36,206 nucleotides of DNA. It comes from Acidobacteriota bacterium (GTDB lineage: Bacteria; Acidobacteriota; Blastocatellia; Pyrinomonadales; Pyrinomonadaceae). The stretch covers positions 1 to 36,206 of the forward strand of contig JAIVJZ010000018.1 of the NCBI GenBank assembly GCA_020199775.1. Reading direction: 5' to 3'. The notes under the pieces are model-generated. The model was not told where the DNA came from and did not search any database. It was given only the letters and a program-made list of their open reading frames with translations. Positions 17,190 through 25,657 of the stretch are shown here, one piece after another; the stretch's first letter is position 1; the number at the start of each line of letters is the position of its first letter. The position numbers were made by a program, and so were the translations under genes.

Positions 17190-17774
17190 TCAGCTCACCT
17201 CGACGTCAATCGGTTTGAAGCTGTAATTGTTAGACTTTTCCGCCGAACACGCGGTGACGCCGACGATCAAATCCATCTCCGCCCGAAGCAGAATATAGTC
17301 CCCGGCGCGTGAGGGTGGCGGGTCAATGCGTAGTTCGCCGGATGAAAGCACGATGACGTTCATGAAGATGTTGAACGTTGTCGGGATCATGTCGGGTGTG
17401 ATGCCAAAAGTCGCCAAATTCTTCGTCAGGTTCTCGAAACAACTCGGGTGGTATTCGTGATGGTCGTAGAGAAGTTTGAAAGTGTCGGGGCTGCACGGGG
17501 TGAGCAGGAAATCGTGTCGCCCCACCGTGTCCTCGACGATGGAAAACATCGGGCGGCTGCGGTTCGAGTAGAGCTGATGTCCGGTGGTCAGGTAAATAGT
17601 GTTGGCGTAATCAATCGTGCGCCCGGAGGAGAGCCATTCGGATTTATCATCTTGCGCGAAGGCCGTCAGGTCGGACACCTGCTCGCCCTGCGGGTCAATA
17701 ATTTTCAGCATTTGTCCGCGCCCCATTAAGAAGCCGACGCCGGTTTGCGGTTCGAGATGATGGCGGATTGTCAT
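17190..17774 (-). CDS. DUF1989 family protein (urea carboxylase-associated/carboxyguanidine deiminase type)
   Basis: A 194-residue cytoplasmic protein. It carries the DUF1989 signatures DPQGEQVSDLTAF (about 27-39), a SRPMFSIVEDTVGRHDFLLTPCS block with its conserved Cys (about 73-95), HPSCFENL (about 108) and TFNIFMNV (about 132). Members of this family include the UAAP proteins, two of which were shown to form carboxyguanidine deiminase in guanidine catabolism. Others have no known activity. The neighbour upstream (18711-17881) belongs to a family that N-hydroxylates guanidino groups, so chemistry on a guanidino or amidino compound is a reasonable inference. The gap between the two is 106 bp on the same strand. 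There is no urea carboxylase gene nearby, so a classical urea or guanidine pathway role is not supported here. Confidence 0.85.
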   Translation of the reverse strand: MTIRHHLEPQTGVGFLMGRGQMLKIIDPQGEQVSDLTAFAQDDKSEWLSSGRTIDYANTIYLTTGHQLYSNRSRPMFSIVEDTVGRHDFLLTPCSPDTFKLLYDHHEYHPSCFENLTKNLATFGITPDMIPTTFNIFMNVIVLSSGELRIDPPPSRAGDYILLRAEMDLIVGVTACSAEKSNNYSFKPIDVEVS

Positions 17775-17880
17775 ATGTTAGTTTTAACCCCACGGGCATT
17801 TGATTGATGGCAGTTGATGGCGCTGCACGGGTCGAAGCGGGCAGCGAAATAGTATGGAGCGCGGTGAAGGTGGCAAGGTT

Positions 17881-18711
17881 TTAGGATGACACGTCTTCCG
17901 CCGCGCGCTCTTTCGCCGCGTTCGGGCGCGCGCGAAACGGACACCGCCACTCTTCTTCGACAGCGCGCCCCGAATACTGGCGTGCTTCGCTGTGCTCGCC
18001 GTAGTCGCTGAGATTAGGGTTGAGCGTGCCCTGAAGCTTGAGGTCACGCGCGCGTATTGTTTCACGCATGCGGTCGAATAAGTTCTGCTCACGCAGTCGC
18101 TCGAATTGGTCGTGCGCGTTGAAGACGAGCGTCGGCCACGGGAATCGCCGGGCGTGGCGCGAGCTTTGCGGGTGCAGGCCGATGACGAAGAATGCCGTCC
18201 CCGCGAAGCTGAACGAAAAGTCAGCGTCCTCCGGGTCGCTGCTGACGGTCGGGTCCCACGGGTGATGCACCCGGTCGAGTTCGTGGAGACTCTGTAGTTG
18301 CGCCCAGAGCACTGTTTCCCATTCCCGCTCGTCTCGCGCGAAAGGCGCAGCGAAACAGGCGATGAAGGTGGCGTAGTCCGTCGCAAATGTCGGACGCTCC
18401 CTTGTATACTCCCACAAGTCGTAAGCCAGACCGGCGTTGACCCCGCGCGCGTTCATTTGCGGGTACAGGCCGAAGCGATAAGTGTCGTTGATGATGGCCG
18501 ACTTCCCGCCGACGCAGGGAAATTCTTGATCGAGTACGTGCGCGCGAAAACTCTGGTGGACAGACTCGGCGAGCGGCGTCGGGCGTCGCCCCGGTTCGAG
18601 CGGGTGAATAAGCCGCCCATCACGCCAGGCCGAATAACTGCTGTTGGAGCGCGCGAGTTCGTCCGCGCCGAACGGATTTGTACTAACTTCTGAAAATACC
18701 TCTGCTGACAT
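17881..18711 (-). CDS. YqcI/YcgG (GntA-type) heme-dependent guanidino N-hydroxylase homologue
   Basis: 276 residues. The family core is recognisable in FPCVGGKSAIINDTYRFGLY (about 64-83), the DLWEYTRERP block and the distal HPQSSRHARRFPWPTLVFNAH (about 179-199), which carries the His-rich region thought to bind heme. Characterised relatives (DcsA in D-cycloserine, GntA in guanitoxin, AglA in argolaphos biosynthesis) are heme enzymes that hydroxylate a guanidino nitrogen of arginine or a derivative. The exact substrate here is unknown. The C-terminal tail (about 245-276) looks like a low-complexity extension. The start is ATG 18711. It lies upstream of the DUF1989 gene and is probably co-transcribed with it. 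Confidence 0.8.
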   Translation of the reverse strand: MSAEVFSEVSTNPFGADELARSNSSYSAWRDGRLIHPLEPGRRPTPLAESVHQSFRAHVLDQEFPCVGGKSAIINDTYRFGLYPQMNARGVNAGLAYDLWEYTRERPTFATDYATFIACFAAPFARDEREWETVLWAQLQSLHELDRVHHPWDPTVSSDPEDADFSFSFAGTAFFVIGLHPQSSRHARRFPWPTLVFNAHDQFERLREQNLFDRMRETIRARDLKLQGTLNPNLSDYGEHSEARQYSGRAVEEEWRCPFRARPNAAKERAAEDVSS

Positions 18712-19011
18712 ACCTGCTTGGTCTTGACCTTAAACGCCCCTTTGCGCTCTTCGGATCGAAAGTGTTTTTGCGCTCCGCGCTCTATCTCCGCTTGCCCAAC
18801 CTTTCGGAGAGTCGGCGGTTATTTCAATATCCAAAAATTGACGGAATATTAACGCACTCATTATGTCGAAGCCGTGTCTGCTAGTATCTCTTTTATGCAA
18901 AAAGTTTAAGGTATAATTAGCCGTAACTGGGTACGTAACCGTACAGTCTAAACCGATCAAGCCTGTCACCATTCATACCATCCAAAACAACTTTGAGGCT
19001 GAGAAATTAGG
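18712..19011. promoter_or_regulatory. Divergent promoter region
   Basis: This 300-bp gap separates the minus-strand GntA-like gene from the plus-strand glycosyltransferase. A perfect TATAAT lies at 18913-18918 on the plus strand, with a poor -35 (TTTTAT, 18891-18896) 16 bp upstream. It is the best promoter candidate for the glycosyltransferase/decarboxylase unit. The AT-rich patch 18820-18860 may serve the other direction. No gene is seen. Confidence 0.45.
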
Positions 19012-20073
19012 GTGACGAACGTCGCGAGCAAAGGAAATCTCGAGCGGGCGGCGGACGGCGGCGACACGCGTGGCACCTATTTGCTGACGATCCGCCGCGT
19101 GCGGTTTGACCGAGATGAGGCGGATAGTTTCAGAGACTACTTCCGCTCCGTCGCCGTCGCCGGCTTTGACATGCTCGTCGTTGACGGCTCTCCGCCCGAA
19201 GTGTTCGCGGCACACGGGGAAGCTTGGCGTGGGTCGTGTCGGCACGCTCCGGTAGACCCTCAGTTCAAATACCTGAACGGCAAAGTCAACGGCATCCACA
19301 CGGGCGTCGCCATATCCGAGAGAGAGCGCATCATCCTCGCCGACGACGACATTCGTTATACGCCGGACGACCTGCGGCGCATGTTTGCGTTGCTCGCGGA
19401 CTTCGAGATGGTGCGCCCGCAAAACTACTTGCAGCCCCTGCCCCTTTGGGCTCGTACGGAGGCGGCGCGGATGCTCATCAACCGAGCGTGGATAGCCGAG
19501 GGCGACTACCCCGGCACGCTCGGCGTGCGCCGTAGCGCGATGCTCCGCGTCGGACATTACGACGGCGACGTGCTCTTCGACAACGAAGAGATCGTCCGCC
19601 ACTTCCGCGCGCAGGGAGCGCACGTCTGTTACGCTCGCGACTTCTTCATCCTTAAGCACCCGCCAGCCTGGCGGAAGTGGCTGGAGCAGCGGCCGCGCCA
19701 AGCCTACGAGGATTTCGTGATGCACGCCAAGACCGCTTTTTTCACGGCGCTGCCGCTCGCACTCGCGCTCGTCTGGCTCGCGCTCGGATGGCGGTGGGCG
19801 CTCGCATTCGCCGCGTTGGTTGCCGTCGGCTCGGTGCTCGTCGCGGCGCGTGGACTCGGCGACGGGGCGCAGCGTTTCTTCCACGCCCGGCTCTGCCTCT
19901 ACGCACCCATTTGGCTCGTCGAGCGCGTGGTCAGCACCTACTGGGCGTTTTACTGGCGCGTTGCCTACGGCGGCTACCCGTTCGGAAACAAGTTGGTGGC
20001 TAAAGGCACGGGTCGCGCGTGGCGCGTCGGCGGCAACAGGGGCGCTGCGCCGAACAACTCTTCCAAATCTTGA
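19012..20073 (+). CDS. Family 2 glycosyltransferase with C-terminal membrane helices
   Basis: 353 residues from GTG 19012. The GT-A fold is shown by RIILADDDIRYTP, where Asp111-113 form the metal-binding DxD, and by a later acceptor block (GTLGVRRSAMLRVGHYDGDVLFDNEEIVRHF) with the ED-type residues expected of GT2 enzymes. Two or three hydrophobic helices (about 238-285) follow, so the enzyme should be membrane-bound on the cytoplasmic side, transferring a sugar to a lipid or polymer. The donor and acceptor are not identifiable. The early part, up to about residue 55, has no classic GT2 start motif. The decarboxylase starts 22 bp downstream, so the genes form one transcript. Confidence 0.8.
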   Translation: MTNVASKGNLERAADGGDTRGTYLLTIRRVRFDRDEADSFRDYFRSVAVAGFDMLVVDGSPPEVFAAHGEAWRGSCRHAPVDPQFKYLNGKVNGIHTGVAISERERIILADDDIRYTPDDLRRMFALLADFEMVRPQNYLQPLPLWARTEAARMLINRAWIAEGDYPGTLGVRRSAMLRVGHYDGDVLFDNEEIVRHFRAQGAHVCYARDFFILKHPPAWRKWLEQRPRQAYEDFVMHAKTAFFTALPLALALVWLALGWRWALAFAALVAVGSVLVAARGLGDGAQRFFHARLCLYAPIWLVERVVSTYWAFYWRVAYGGYPFGNKLVAKGTGRAWRVGGNRGAAPNNSSKS

Positions 20074-20095
20074 CCGAGTGGAAACACAACATCCC

Positions 20096-21589
20096 ATGCC
20101 GGAGCTGGGCGACTTGCCCGAAGCCGACTTCCGCCGCCTGCTGCACGAGGTCGCCGATTGGATCGCCGACTATCGCGCCGGGATCGAACGACGACGCATC
20201 TCGCCGGCTCTGGAGCCGAACGCGATCAGGGATAGTTTGCCGACCGCCCCGCCCGAGTCCGCTGTGCCGCTCGATGAAATACTGCGCGATTTCGACCGGC
20301 TCATCATGCCCGGCATCGTACACTGGGGGCATCCGGCGTTTCTCGGCTACTTTGCGACCACGACGAACGCGCCCGGGATCATCGGCGAGATGTTGGCCGC
20401 GGCCTTGAACGTCTCGGCGATGACGTGGCAGACATCGCCGGCCGCGACCGAATTGGAGTTTGTCATCCTCGACTGGATGCGGCAGATGCTCGGCCTTCCC
20501 GCAGATTTCCGCGGCGTCGTTTACGACACGGCCTCCGTGGCCGTTCTACACGCGCTCGCGGCCGCGCGCGAAGACTTGGGGTTCGGCGTCCGGCAAGATG
20601 GCCTTGCGGGGCGCGCCGGAGTCCCGCAGTTCACCGTCTACGCCTCTGACCAGGCCCACAGCTCAATCGAGAAAGCGGCCATCACCCTCGGACTCGGAGA
20701 GGCGAACGTGCGGCGCGTGCCCTCGGACGACGAGTACAGAATGGATGTCCGCGCGCTTCAACACGCCATCGCAGAAGACAGACGCGCCCTTCGTCATCCG
20801 CTCGCCGTCGTCGCCACGGTCGGGACGACTTCGGCGACGAGCGTCGATCCGGTCGACTCTATCGCGGACATATGCCGCGAGCAGAAACTTTGGCTGCACA
20901 TCGATGCGGCTTACGGCGGCGCGATGGCGCTCCTCGAAGAAGGCCGTTACGTGATGCACGGAGTCGAACGCGCCGACTCCGTCGTCTTCAACCCGCACAA
21001 GTGGTTGTTCGTGCCCCTCGACTTCAGCGCGCTCTACGTGCGCCGCCCTGAGAAGTTGCGCCGCGTCTTCTCCCTCGTACCCGAATACCTGCGGGGCGAC
21101 GCCGAGCGCGCCGGGGAGGACATACCCAATTACATGGACTACGGCATCCAGCTAGGTCGTCGCTTCCGCGCGCTCAAAGCCTGGTTCGTCATCCGCTCGT
21201 TCGGGCGCGAAGGGATGGCCGCGCGCATTCGTGAGACCTGCCGCCTCGCGCGCCTTGTCGCCACATGGATCGAAGCGGACGCGCGCTTCGAGTTGCTCGC
21301 GCCGGTCGTGATGGGCGTCGTCTGCTTCCGCGCACGCACGCCGGGCCATGATAGGGGCGACGGCATATCCGATCTGCGTTTCGACGAGTTGAACGAGCGG
21401 CTGCTCGCGCGCGTCAACGCGACCGGCGCAGCTTACCTGACCCACACGCGCCTCCGTGGGCGGCTCGCTCTGCGCATCGCCGTCGGCAACGTGCTGACGA
21501 CCGAGCGACATATCGCCGGGGTCTGGGAGTTAGTTCGCGATCAGTTGTCAACGGTGAGCGCCGACGAGCCGAGGGACGGCTTGGCTTAA
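20096..21589 (+). CDS. PLP-dependent group II decarboxylase (aromatic-amino-acid type)
   Basis: 497 residues from ATG 20096; an in-frame GTG at 20078 is a weaker option. The protein follows group II decarboxylases. An N-terminal arm carries HPAFLGYF; the AALNVSAMTWQTSPAATELE region and YDTASVAVLHALAAARED follow. HIDAAYGG has the Asp (D270) that holds the pyridine nitrogen, and NPHKWLF has the Schiff-base Lys (K302). Such enzymes make amines from aromatic or acidic amino acids. The substrate is unresolved; the ALNVSAMTWQTSPAATELE sequence is like that of aromatic and bacterial L-2,4-diaminobutyrate-like members. It follows the glycosyltransferase by 22 bp, and how the two activities combine is unknown. 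Confidence 0.88.
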   Translation: MPELGDLPEADFRRLLHEVADWIADYRAGIERRRISPALEPNAIRDSLPTAPPESAVPLDEILRDFDRLIMPGIVHWGHPAFLGYFATTTNAPGIIGEMLAAALNVSAMTWQTSPAATELEFVILDWMRQMLGLPADFRGVVYDTASVAVLHALAAAREDLGFGVRQDGLAGRAGVPQFTVYASDQAHSSIEKAAITLGLGEANVRRVPSDDEYRMDVRALQHAIAEDRRALRHPLAVVATVGTTSATSVDPVDSIADICREQKLWLHIDAAYGGAMALLEEGRYVMHGVERADSVVFNPHKWLFVPLDFSALYVRRPEKLRRVFSLVPEYLRGDAERAGEDIPNYMDYGIQLGRRFRALKAWFVIRSFGREGMAARIRETCRLARLVATWIEADARFELLAPVVMGVVCFRARTPGHDRGDGISDLRFDELNERLLARVNATGAAYLTHTRLRGRLALRIAVGNVLTTERHIAGVWELVRDQLSTVSADEPRDGLA

Positions 21590-21640
21590 TGAGTGGATGC
21601 CCGCGAAGCACGCCGTGGCTGGCGCAGTCTCCCGAAAGTT

Positions 21641-21968
21641 CTACGTACCCTTTGCCTCTGCTACCTGTAAAGTGCCTTCCATGCGTTCCGCGAAATAGCT
21701 GATGGTCTTAACCAACGCCTCACGCAGACTAATAGAGGGTGACCACCAGAGCATGTTCTGCGCGCGGGTGATGTCCGGCTGCCGCTGACGCGGGTCGTCT
21801 TGCGGCAATGGACAGTACCGAACTTGGACTTCCCTCCCGCACAATCCGGCCACCTCCTCGGCTAGCTGCCGCATCGTGAACTCGACCGAATTTCCCAGAT
21901 TTACCGGATCGTTCACGCTTATTCCCTCGGTCGCGTGTTCGACGTTCATCAAACGGAATTAAACAGAG
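21641..21968 (-). pseudogene. C-terminal remnant of UDP-glucuronate decarboxylase (UXS, SDR family)
   Basis: About 105 codons match the last third of UDP-glucuronic acid decarboxylase: FRLMNVEH, VNLGNSVEFTM, a PLPQDDPRQRQPDIT block and ALVKTISYF near the end. A complete enzyme has about 310-320 residues. The part with the Gly-rich NAD-binding loop and the Ser/Tyr/Lys catalytic triad is absent, and an in-frame stop (TAA on the minus strand) immediately precedes FRLMN. An internal ATG gives a short open frame, but no functional enzyme can result. The intact end and good conservation point to a fairly recent truncation. Confidence 0.8.
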
Positions 21969-22053
21969 TGACGTGACGCCAAATCTCATCGGTGCTCCTG
22001 TCGCGCGAGGTGTTAGGGGATGGCCCCTGTACTTATCTGTGCGCCTTGTAAGT

Positions 22054-22104
22054 ATAAAAGAGGGCGGGGGCCGCGGTTCTGGTTTGAACCGCGGCCCCCG
22101 CCCT
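22054..22104 (-). terminator. Strong intrinsic terminator of the second Asp-box gene
   Basis: A perfect 19-bp GC-rich stem (22061-22079 with 22086-22104) with a six-base loop is followed on the minus strand by CTCTTTTATA. It lies about 110 bp past the stop of the minus-strand gene ending at 22216. This is one of the clearest terminators in the window. Confidence 0.8.
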
Positions 22105-22215
22105 GTCAAGGGGGGGCTCCGCCCCTGGCGTCGGCCGTGCGCGGCGCGGAGTCCTAACCCCGCGCACGGCCGATTGGGCGGCCCCTCTAGTCGAAAACCC
22201 TCAACCGCCCGGCGC

Positions 22216-25200
22216 TCACTTCGTGCGCGCGCTGGCGACGTTAGAGTAGCCCGAACGCGTCGCACCCTTGGCGGCACGCACGCGGTAGTAGTAGGTCACC
22301 CTCCTCTGCACGGGGCTGTCGGTGTAGGCCGTCACCCCTTCGCCGACCGACGCGATCTGCTCGAAGCCGCCGTCGACCGAGGTCGAGCGCTCGATGAGGA
22401 ACGAGTCCTCGTCGGCCGAGTTGTCGGCCCAGCTCAGGTTGATCACGCCCTTGACCGGGCTCAGGGCCCCGAGCGCCGTCGGGGCGGCCGGGGGCAGCAG
22501 GCAGGAGTTATTGCCCGCGAGCTCGTAGTTGCCGCCGCCGGCGAAGTCGGAGCTGAGGTTCTGGTTGATCGGCAGCGAGTCGTTGCGGCCGACGAAGGTG
22601 CGGACTTCCAGGCCCGTCAGCGCCTGCCCCGCAGCCACATTATCGATCTTCTCGTTGGTGACGATGAACCGGAGCGTGCCGGTGGCCGCGTCGTAGCTGC
22701 CCTCGACGCTGCCGAACTTCGTCGGCAGGTTCCCCTGGTTCGGCGCGGGGCTAGTGTAGACGAGCGGGTAACTGACCCGCCCGTGCTCGAACGAGAGCGC
22801 ACCCGACAGGTTCGATTTCATGGCCAAGTAGTTGCGGTCGTGGTTCGCGTCCGGCGTCGTCCGGTTCCAGATGACGTAGAGCTGCGAGTTTGCCGGGAAG
22901 GCGCCGGCGCCCAGCCTGACGGTGAAGACGAGCTTGCTCGCGCCGTCGGCGTATGGCTCCGCCACGTGCAGTGACTTGATGTTGGCCGCCGAGGAGGCGA
23001 GCGGGGCGTTGGGCGCGGCGTCCGACGTGTCCGTCAGGACGGTGATGCCCGGCAGCTTGCAGGGCGATTCGAGCACGGCCGGCGTGACGGCGGCTGAGCG
23101 TGCGCCCTCGCCGTTGGCGTTGACGGCGCTCACCTGGTAGTAGTTCGCGCCAGCCGCCGTGTCGGCGTAGGAGTTGACGTCGCCCGCCACGGTCGCGACC
23201 AGTGCCGCCGCGCCGCCCTGCGCACCGCGGTAAACCCTGTAGGCCGTGATGTCGGAGCCGCCGTCGTCGGGCGTAGACCAGGAGAGGTTGACCGCGTTGC
23301 CCTCCTGCGACGCGACGAGCATCGGCGCCGCCGGGGCGGCAGCGGCCGGCGGGTCGAAGGCGGCGAAGAGCGGCTTGCCGCCCGACTGGCGGATGATGGT
23401 CGCGCGCTCGGCTCCGTCGTTGTCGAAGCGGGTAAGCCTGCCGTCCTTGTCCTTGTCCACGCCCTGGACGCACGCGGCCGTGATGCAGCCGTCGGCATAG
23501 GCCGCGAGGACGCGCCCCTGCTTGTCGACGGTCACGTCGTTGAAGTCGAGCAGGTTGCGCGTGCCGTCGGGGCAGGTCGTGCCGTTCGTGCAGACGACGC
23601 CGCGCTGCACTGGGTCGTTAGGCGTAGCGTTGACCGTCACCCACGAGCGGCCGCCGTCGTAGGTCGTCGAGATGAAGCCGTACCACGTGCCGTCGAAGTA
23701 GGGCGCGGTCTGATCCGTCCCCGTGCCGGCCGGGCCGCCCGTGGTCGTGCCGAGGAAGAAGTAGGCGGCGCGCTCGGCGTCGCCGGCCACGACGGCAGAG
23801 AACACCGTGTTCTGGATGCCAAGCGGGGCACCCACGTTCTGATCAAGCACCCAGGTGCGGCCCTTGTCGCGTGAGACGGCCGCGTGCGGCGTGCCGTCGC
23901 CGTTAGCGTAGCCGAAGTAGACCGTGCCGTCGGCGCCGATGCCGAGCGAAGGATCGGTCCTGCCGCTCTTACTGCCCGGCACGGTACGAACCTCCCAGGT
24001 CAGACCGTTGTCCTCCGAGACGACGACCCCCTGCTCGCCGCCGCAGTTCTTATTCGGGACGTAGACGGTGCCGTCCTGCGCCACCTTGATGTGGCCGTGC
24101 AGGCCGCCGCACTGCGTGATGTCATACATCGGGACGGCGACGCCGAAGGTCAGGCCGCCGTCGTCGCTGCGTGCGGCCTGCGCCACGCCGATGTCTTGTG
24201 AGGCGTAGTAGACGGCGTGCGGGTAAATCTTCCCGTCTGCCCCCGGCCTCTGCACAGCGCCGCCCTTCAGGCTGCCATCGGCGTTCTTCGCGTAGGGGCC
24301 GCCGCCGATCGTCTGGTGGTCGACGCCTGAGTTGATACCCGACCCTTGGCTCGGCGTGTAGGTCTCGCCGTCGTTGTCGGTGAAGGCCATGGCGCTCGCC
24401 TTGCCGAGCAGCTGTGAGACGAACGTCCGGTTCGTCCTCGCGGCGCCGGCGTCGCCGTCCGTGAAGAGGATCGGGTCGAGACTGGTCGTGGCGGTGTTGA
24501 TGGCGGGCTTGTTGACCCAGGTGGCCTTCGCTGGTGACGAGGAGTCATCGAAGGTCACCTGCAACGTCTGCAGCCCAGCGATGAACATGACTTTGCCTGT
24601 TGCCCAGTTGATGCCGATTGTCGGCTCGCCAGCACCTGCGCCGAGGCCGCTCGGCGGCGCGTAGTTGAAGTACCTCGGGGCAGGCTCGGTCGAGACGACA
24701 GGCGTCGGCGTCGGCGCGGGCTCGCGCTTGGCCTCGACGCTCGCGGCCCCCTTGTATTGGTCGGCCGAGGTGGCGGCGAAGTAGACGACTTTGACGACGA
24801 ACGTGCCGGTGCCGGCCGCGCCCGGATCGATTTCGGCCACCTCTTCGATCGTCGTGCCGATTTGGCTGGCGGACTCCGCGACGACGGGGCCGTCGAGGCC
24901 GCCCTTGTGGATGTACATGTCGTAGTCGGTCGCCGGCGCCAGCCAGGAGATCTTCACCCTGGCCACCTTCCCCGACCAGTCGGCGGGCGCGCCCGACAGG
25001 GTCAGCGCGAACGAGTCGCAGTTCTGGCCGTAGGTGCACGGGATGTTCGCTTCCGTAGTGCCGCCGACGGCCGTGCCCGACCAAGTCACCGGTGTGGCGG
25101 CGGTCGGGGCCAGGGTGGCGGACCCGGGATCGGAGGCCTCGGCCTTCGGCAGAGGTGCCAGCAGGGCGGCCGCTAAAATAAGCGCGGAAACAAATAAGGC

Positions 25201-25269
25201 GGCGGGCGCAGTGGTTAGGAAGCGGTTAGGCTTGTGCAGTCTTTTCCCGCAACGAATTACTGGTAGCAT
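22216..25269 (-). CDS. Giant secreted Asp-box (sialidase-like) protein, paralogue without PKD
   Basis: 1017 residues from ATG 25269, chosen because AAGGAG lies just upstream; an in-frame upstream extension lacks a Shine-Dalgarno. The signal peptide is about 1-45 (ALFVSALILAAALLAPLPKAEAS). The domain order follows the 13681-17007 paralogue: a beta-sandwich (about 55-175, KISWLAPATDYDMYIHKGG), a propeller (about 190-610) with Asp boxes (SDDGGLTF, SEDNGLTW, SRDKGRTW, TYDGGRSW), FN3 (about 625-700), a shared region (about 705-905) and a final FN3-like domain (about 925-1015). The PKD domain is absent. Codon use is even more GC-rich than in the other copy. Location and role, perhaps glycan binding or cleavage outside the cell, are inferred. 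Confidence 0.88.
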   Translation of the reverse strand: MLPVIRCGKRLHKPNRFLTTAPAALFVSALILAAALLAPLPKAEASDPGSATLAPTAATPVTWSGTAVGGTTEANIPCTYGQNCDSFALTLSGAPADWSGKVARVKISWLAPATDYDMYIHKGGLDGPVVAESASQIGTTIEEVAEIDPGAAGTGTFVVKVVYFAATSADQYKGAASVEAKREPAPTPTPVVSTEPAPRYFNYAPPSGLGAGAGEPTIGINWATGKVMFIAGLQTLQVTFDDSSSPAKATWVNKPAINTATTSLDPILFTDGDAGAARTNRTFVSQLLGKASAMAFTDNDGETYTPSQGSGINSGVDHQTIGGGPYAKNADGSLKGGAVQRPGADGKIYPHAVYYASQDIGVAQAARSDDGGLTFGVAVPMYDITQCGGLHGHIKVAQDGTVYVPNKNCGGEQGVVVSEDNGLTWEVRTVPGSKSGRTDPSLGIGADGTVYFGYANGDGTPHAAVSRDKGRTWVLDQNVGAPLGIQNTVFSAVVAGDAERAAYFFLGTTTGGPAGTGTDQTAPYFDGTWYGFISTTYDGGRSWVTVNATPNDPVQRGVVCTNGTTCPDGTRNLLDFNDVTVDKQGRVLAAYADGCITAACVQGVDKDKDGRLTRFDNDGAERATIIRQSGGKPLFAAFDPPAAAAPAAPMLVASQEGNAVNLSWSTPDDGGSDITAYRVYRGAQGGAAALVATVAGDVNSYADTAAGANYYQVSAVNANGEGARSAAVTPAVLESPCKLPGITVLTDTSDAAPNAPLASSAANIKSLHVAEPYADGASKLVFTVRLGAGAFPANSQLYVIWNRTTPDANHDRNYLAMKSNLSGALSFEHGRVSYPLVYTSPAPNQGNLPTKFGSVEGSYDAATGTLRFIVTNEKIDNVAAGQALTGLEVRTFVGRNDSLPINQNLSSDFAGGGNYELAGNNSCLLPPAAPTALGALSPVKGVINLSWADNSADEDSFLIERSTSVDGGFEQIASVGEGVTAYTDSPVQRRVTYYYRVRAAKGATRSGYSNVASARTK

Positions 25270-25657
25270 GCTAGGACTCCTTAATTTCTGATTTTTCTTA
25301 GGCCGCAATCTCGCCAGAGGGCCGCCGCCCAAGCTCTTCTCGAGAGGGCTATAGGATACTCGCTGGACTTGAGGAATTCTTGAGCCGAAGTTGAGGTGTG
25401 ATTTCCGACAGCTTTTGAAGAGATTCTTACCCGAAAAAAAGGCCCGCAGGAACTCATGCCGAGCGGGAGGGTGGAGAGGCAGGAGGGGTTTAATAATAAA
25501 GTAACCGCTCAGCCATCTAGCGCGTTTATAAGGACTTACGGGATCAGAGCTTAGGTGGATAAGGGGCGGGAAACCCCTAAACGGTTTTGACGAGCAAAAT
25601 CTAGGCTAATCATGACTCAACCCGACCGCACAATCAATAGTAACAGTTCAGCTATAC
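25270..25657. other. Leader and intergenic region upstream of the second Asp-box gene
   Basis: No gene is seen in about 390 bp. It contains the hairpin and T tract described at 25434-25467. Toward the IS66 gene it holds a stretch (25500-25600) with short repeats that could include an end of that element, but I could not define the end. Confidence 0.3.
25434..25467 (-). terminator. Terminator or attenuator-like hairpin with 7-T tract (minus strand)
   Basis: On the minus strand CCCGC (25467-25463) pairs with GCGGG (25447-25443) across a 15-base loop, followed by TTTTTTT (25440-25434). It is positioned to stop read-through from the IS66 gene, or to attenuate the Asp-box transcript that starts at 25269. 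The stem is short. Confidence 0.45.

Noticed and set aside
18730..18972. Minus-strand open frame of 80 codons in the divergent promoter gap
   Set aside because: No Shine-Dalgarno or family features; it overlaps the best promoter candidate.
18973..20097. Long minus-strand open frame (374 codons)
   Set aside because: It is antisense to the GT2 gene, and its composition is that of a GC-rich shadow frame.
21973..22974. Plus-strand open frame (333 codons)
   Set aside because: It runs through the terminator stem and antisense to the second Asp-box gene, and has no recognisable domain.
25270..25500. Riboswitch in the leader of the second Asp-box gene
   Set aside because: I see a terminator-like hairpin but no conserved aptamer core such as GEMM or ydaO.
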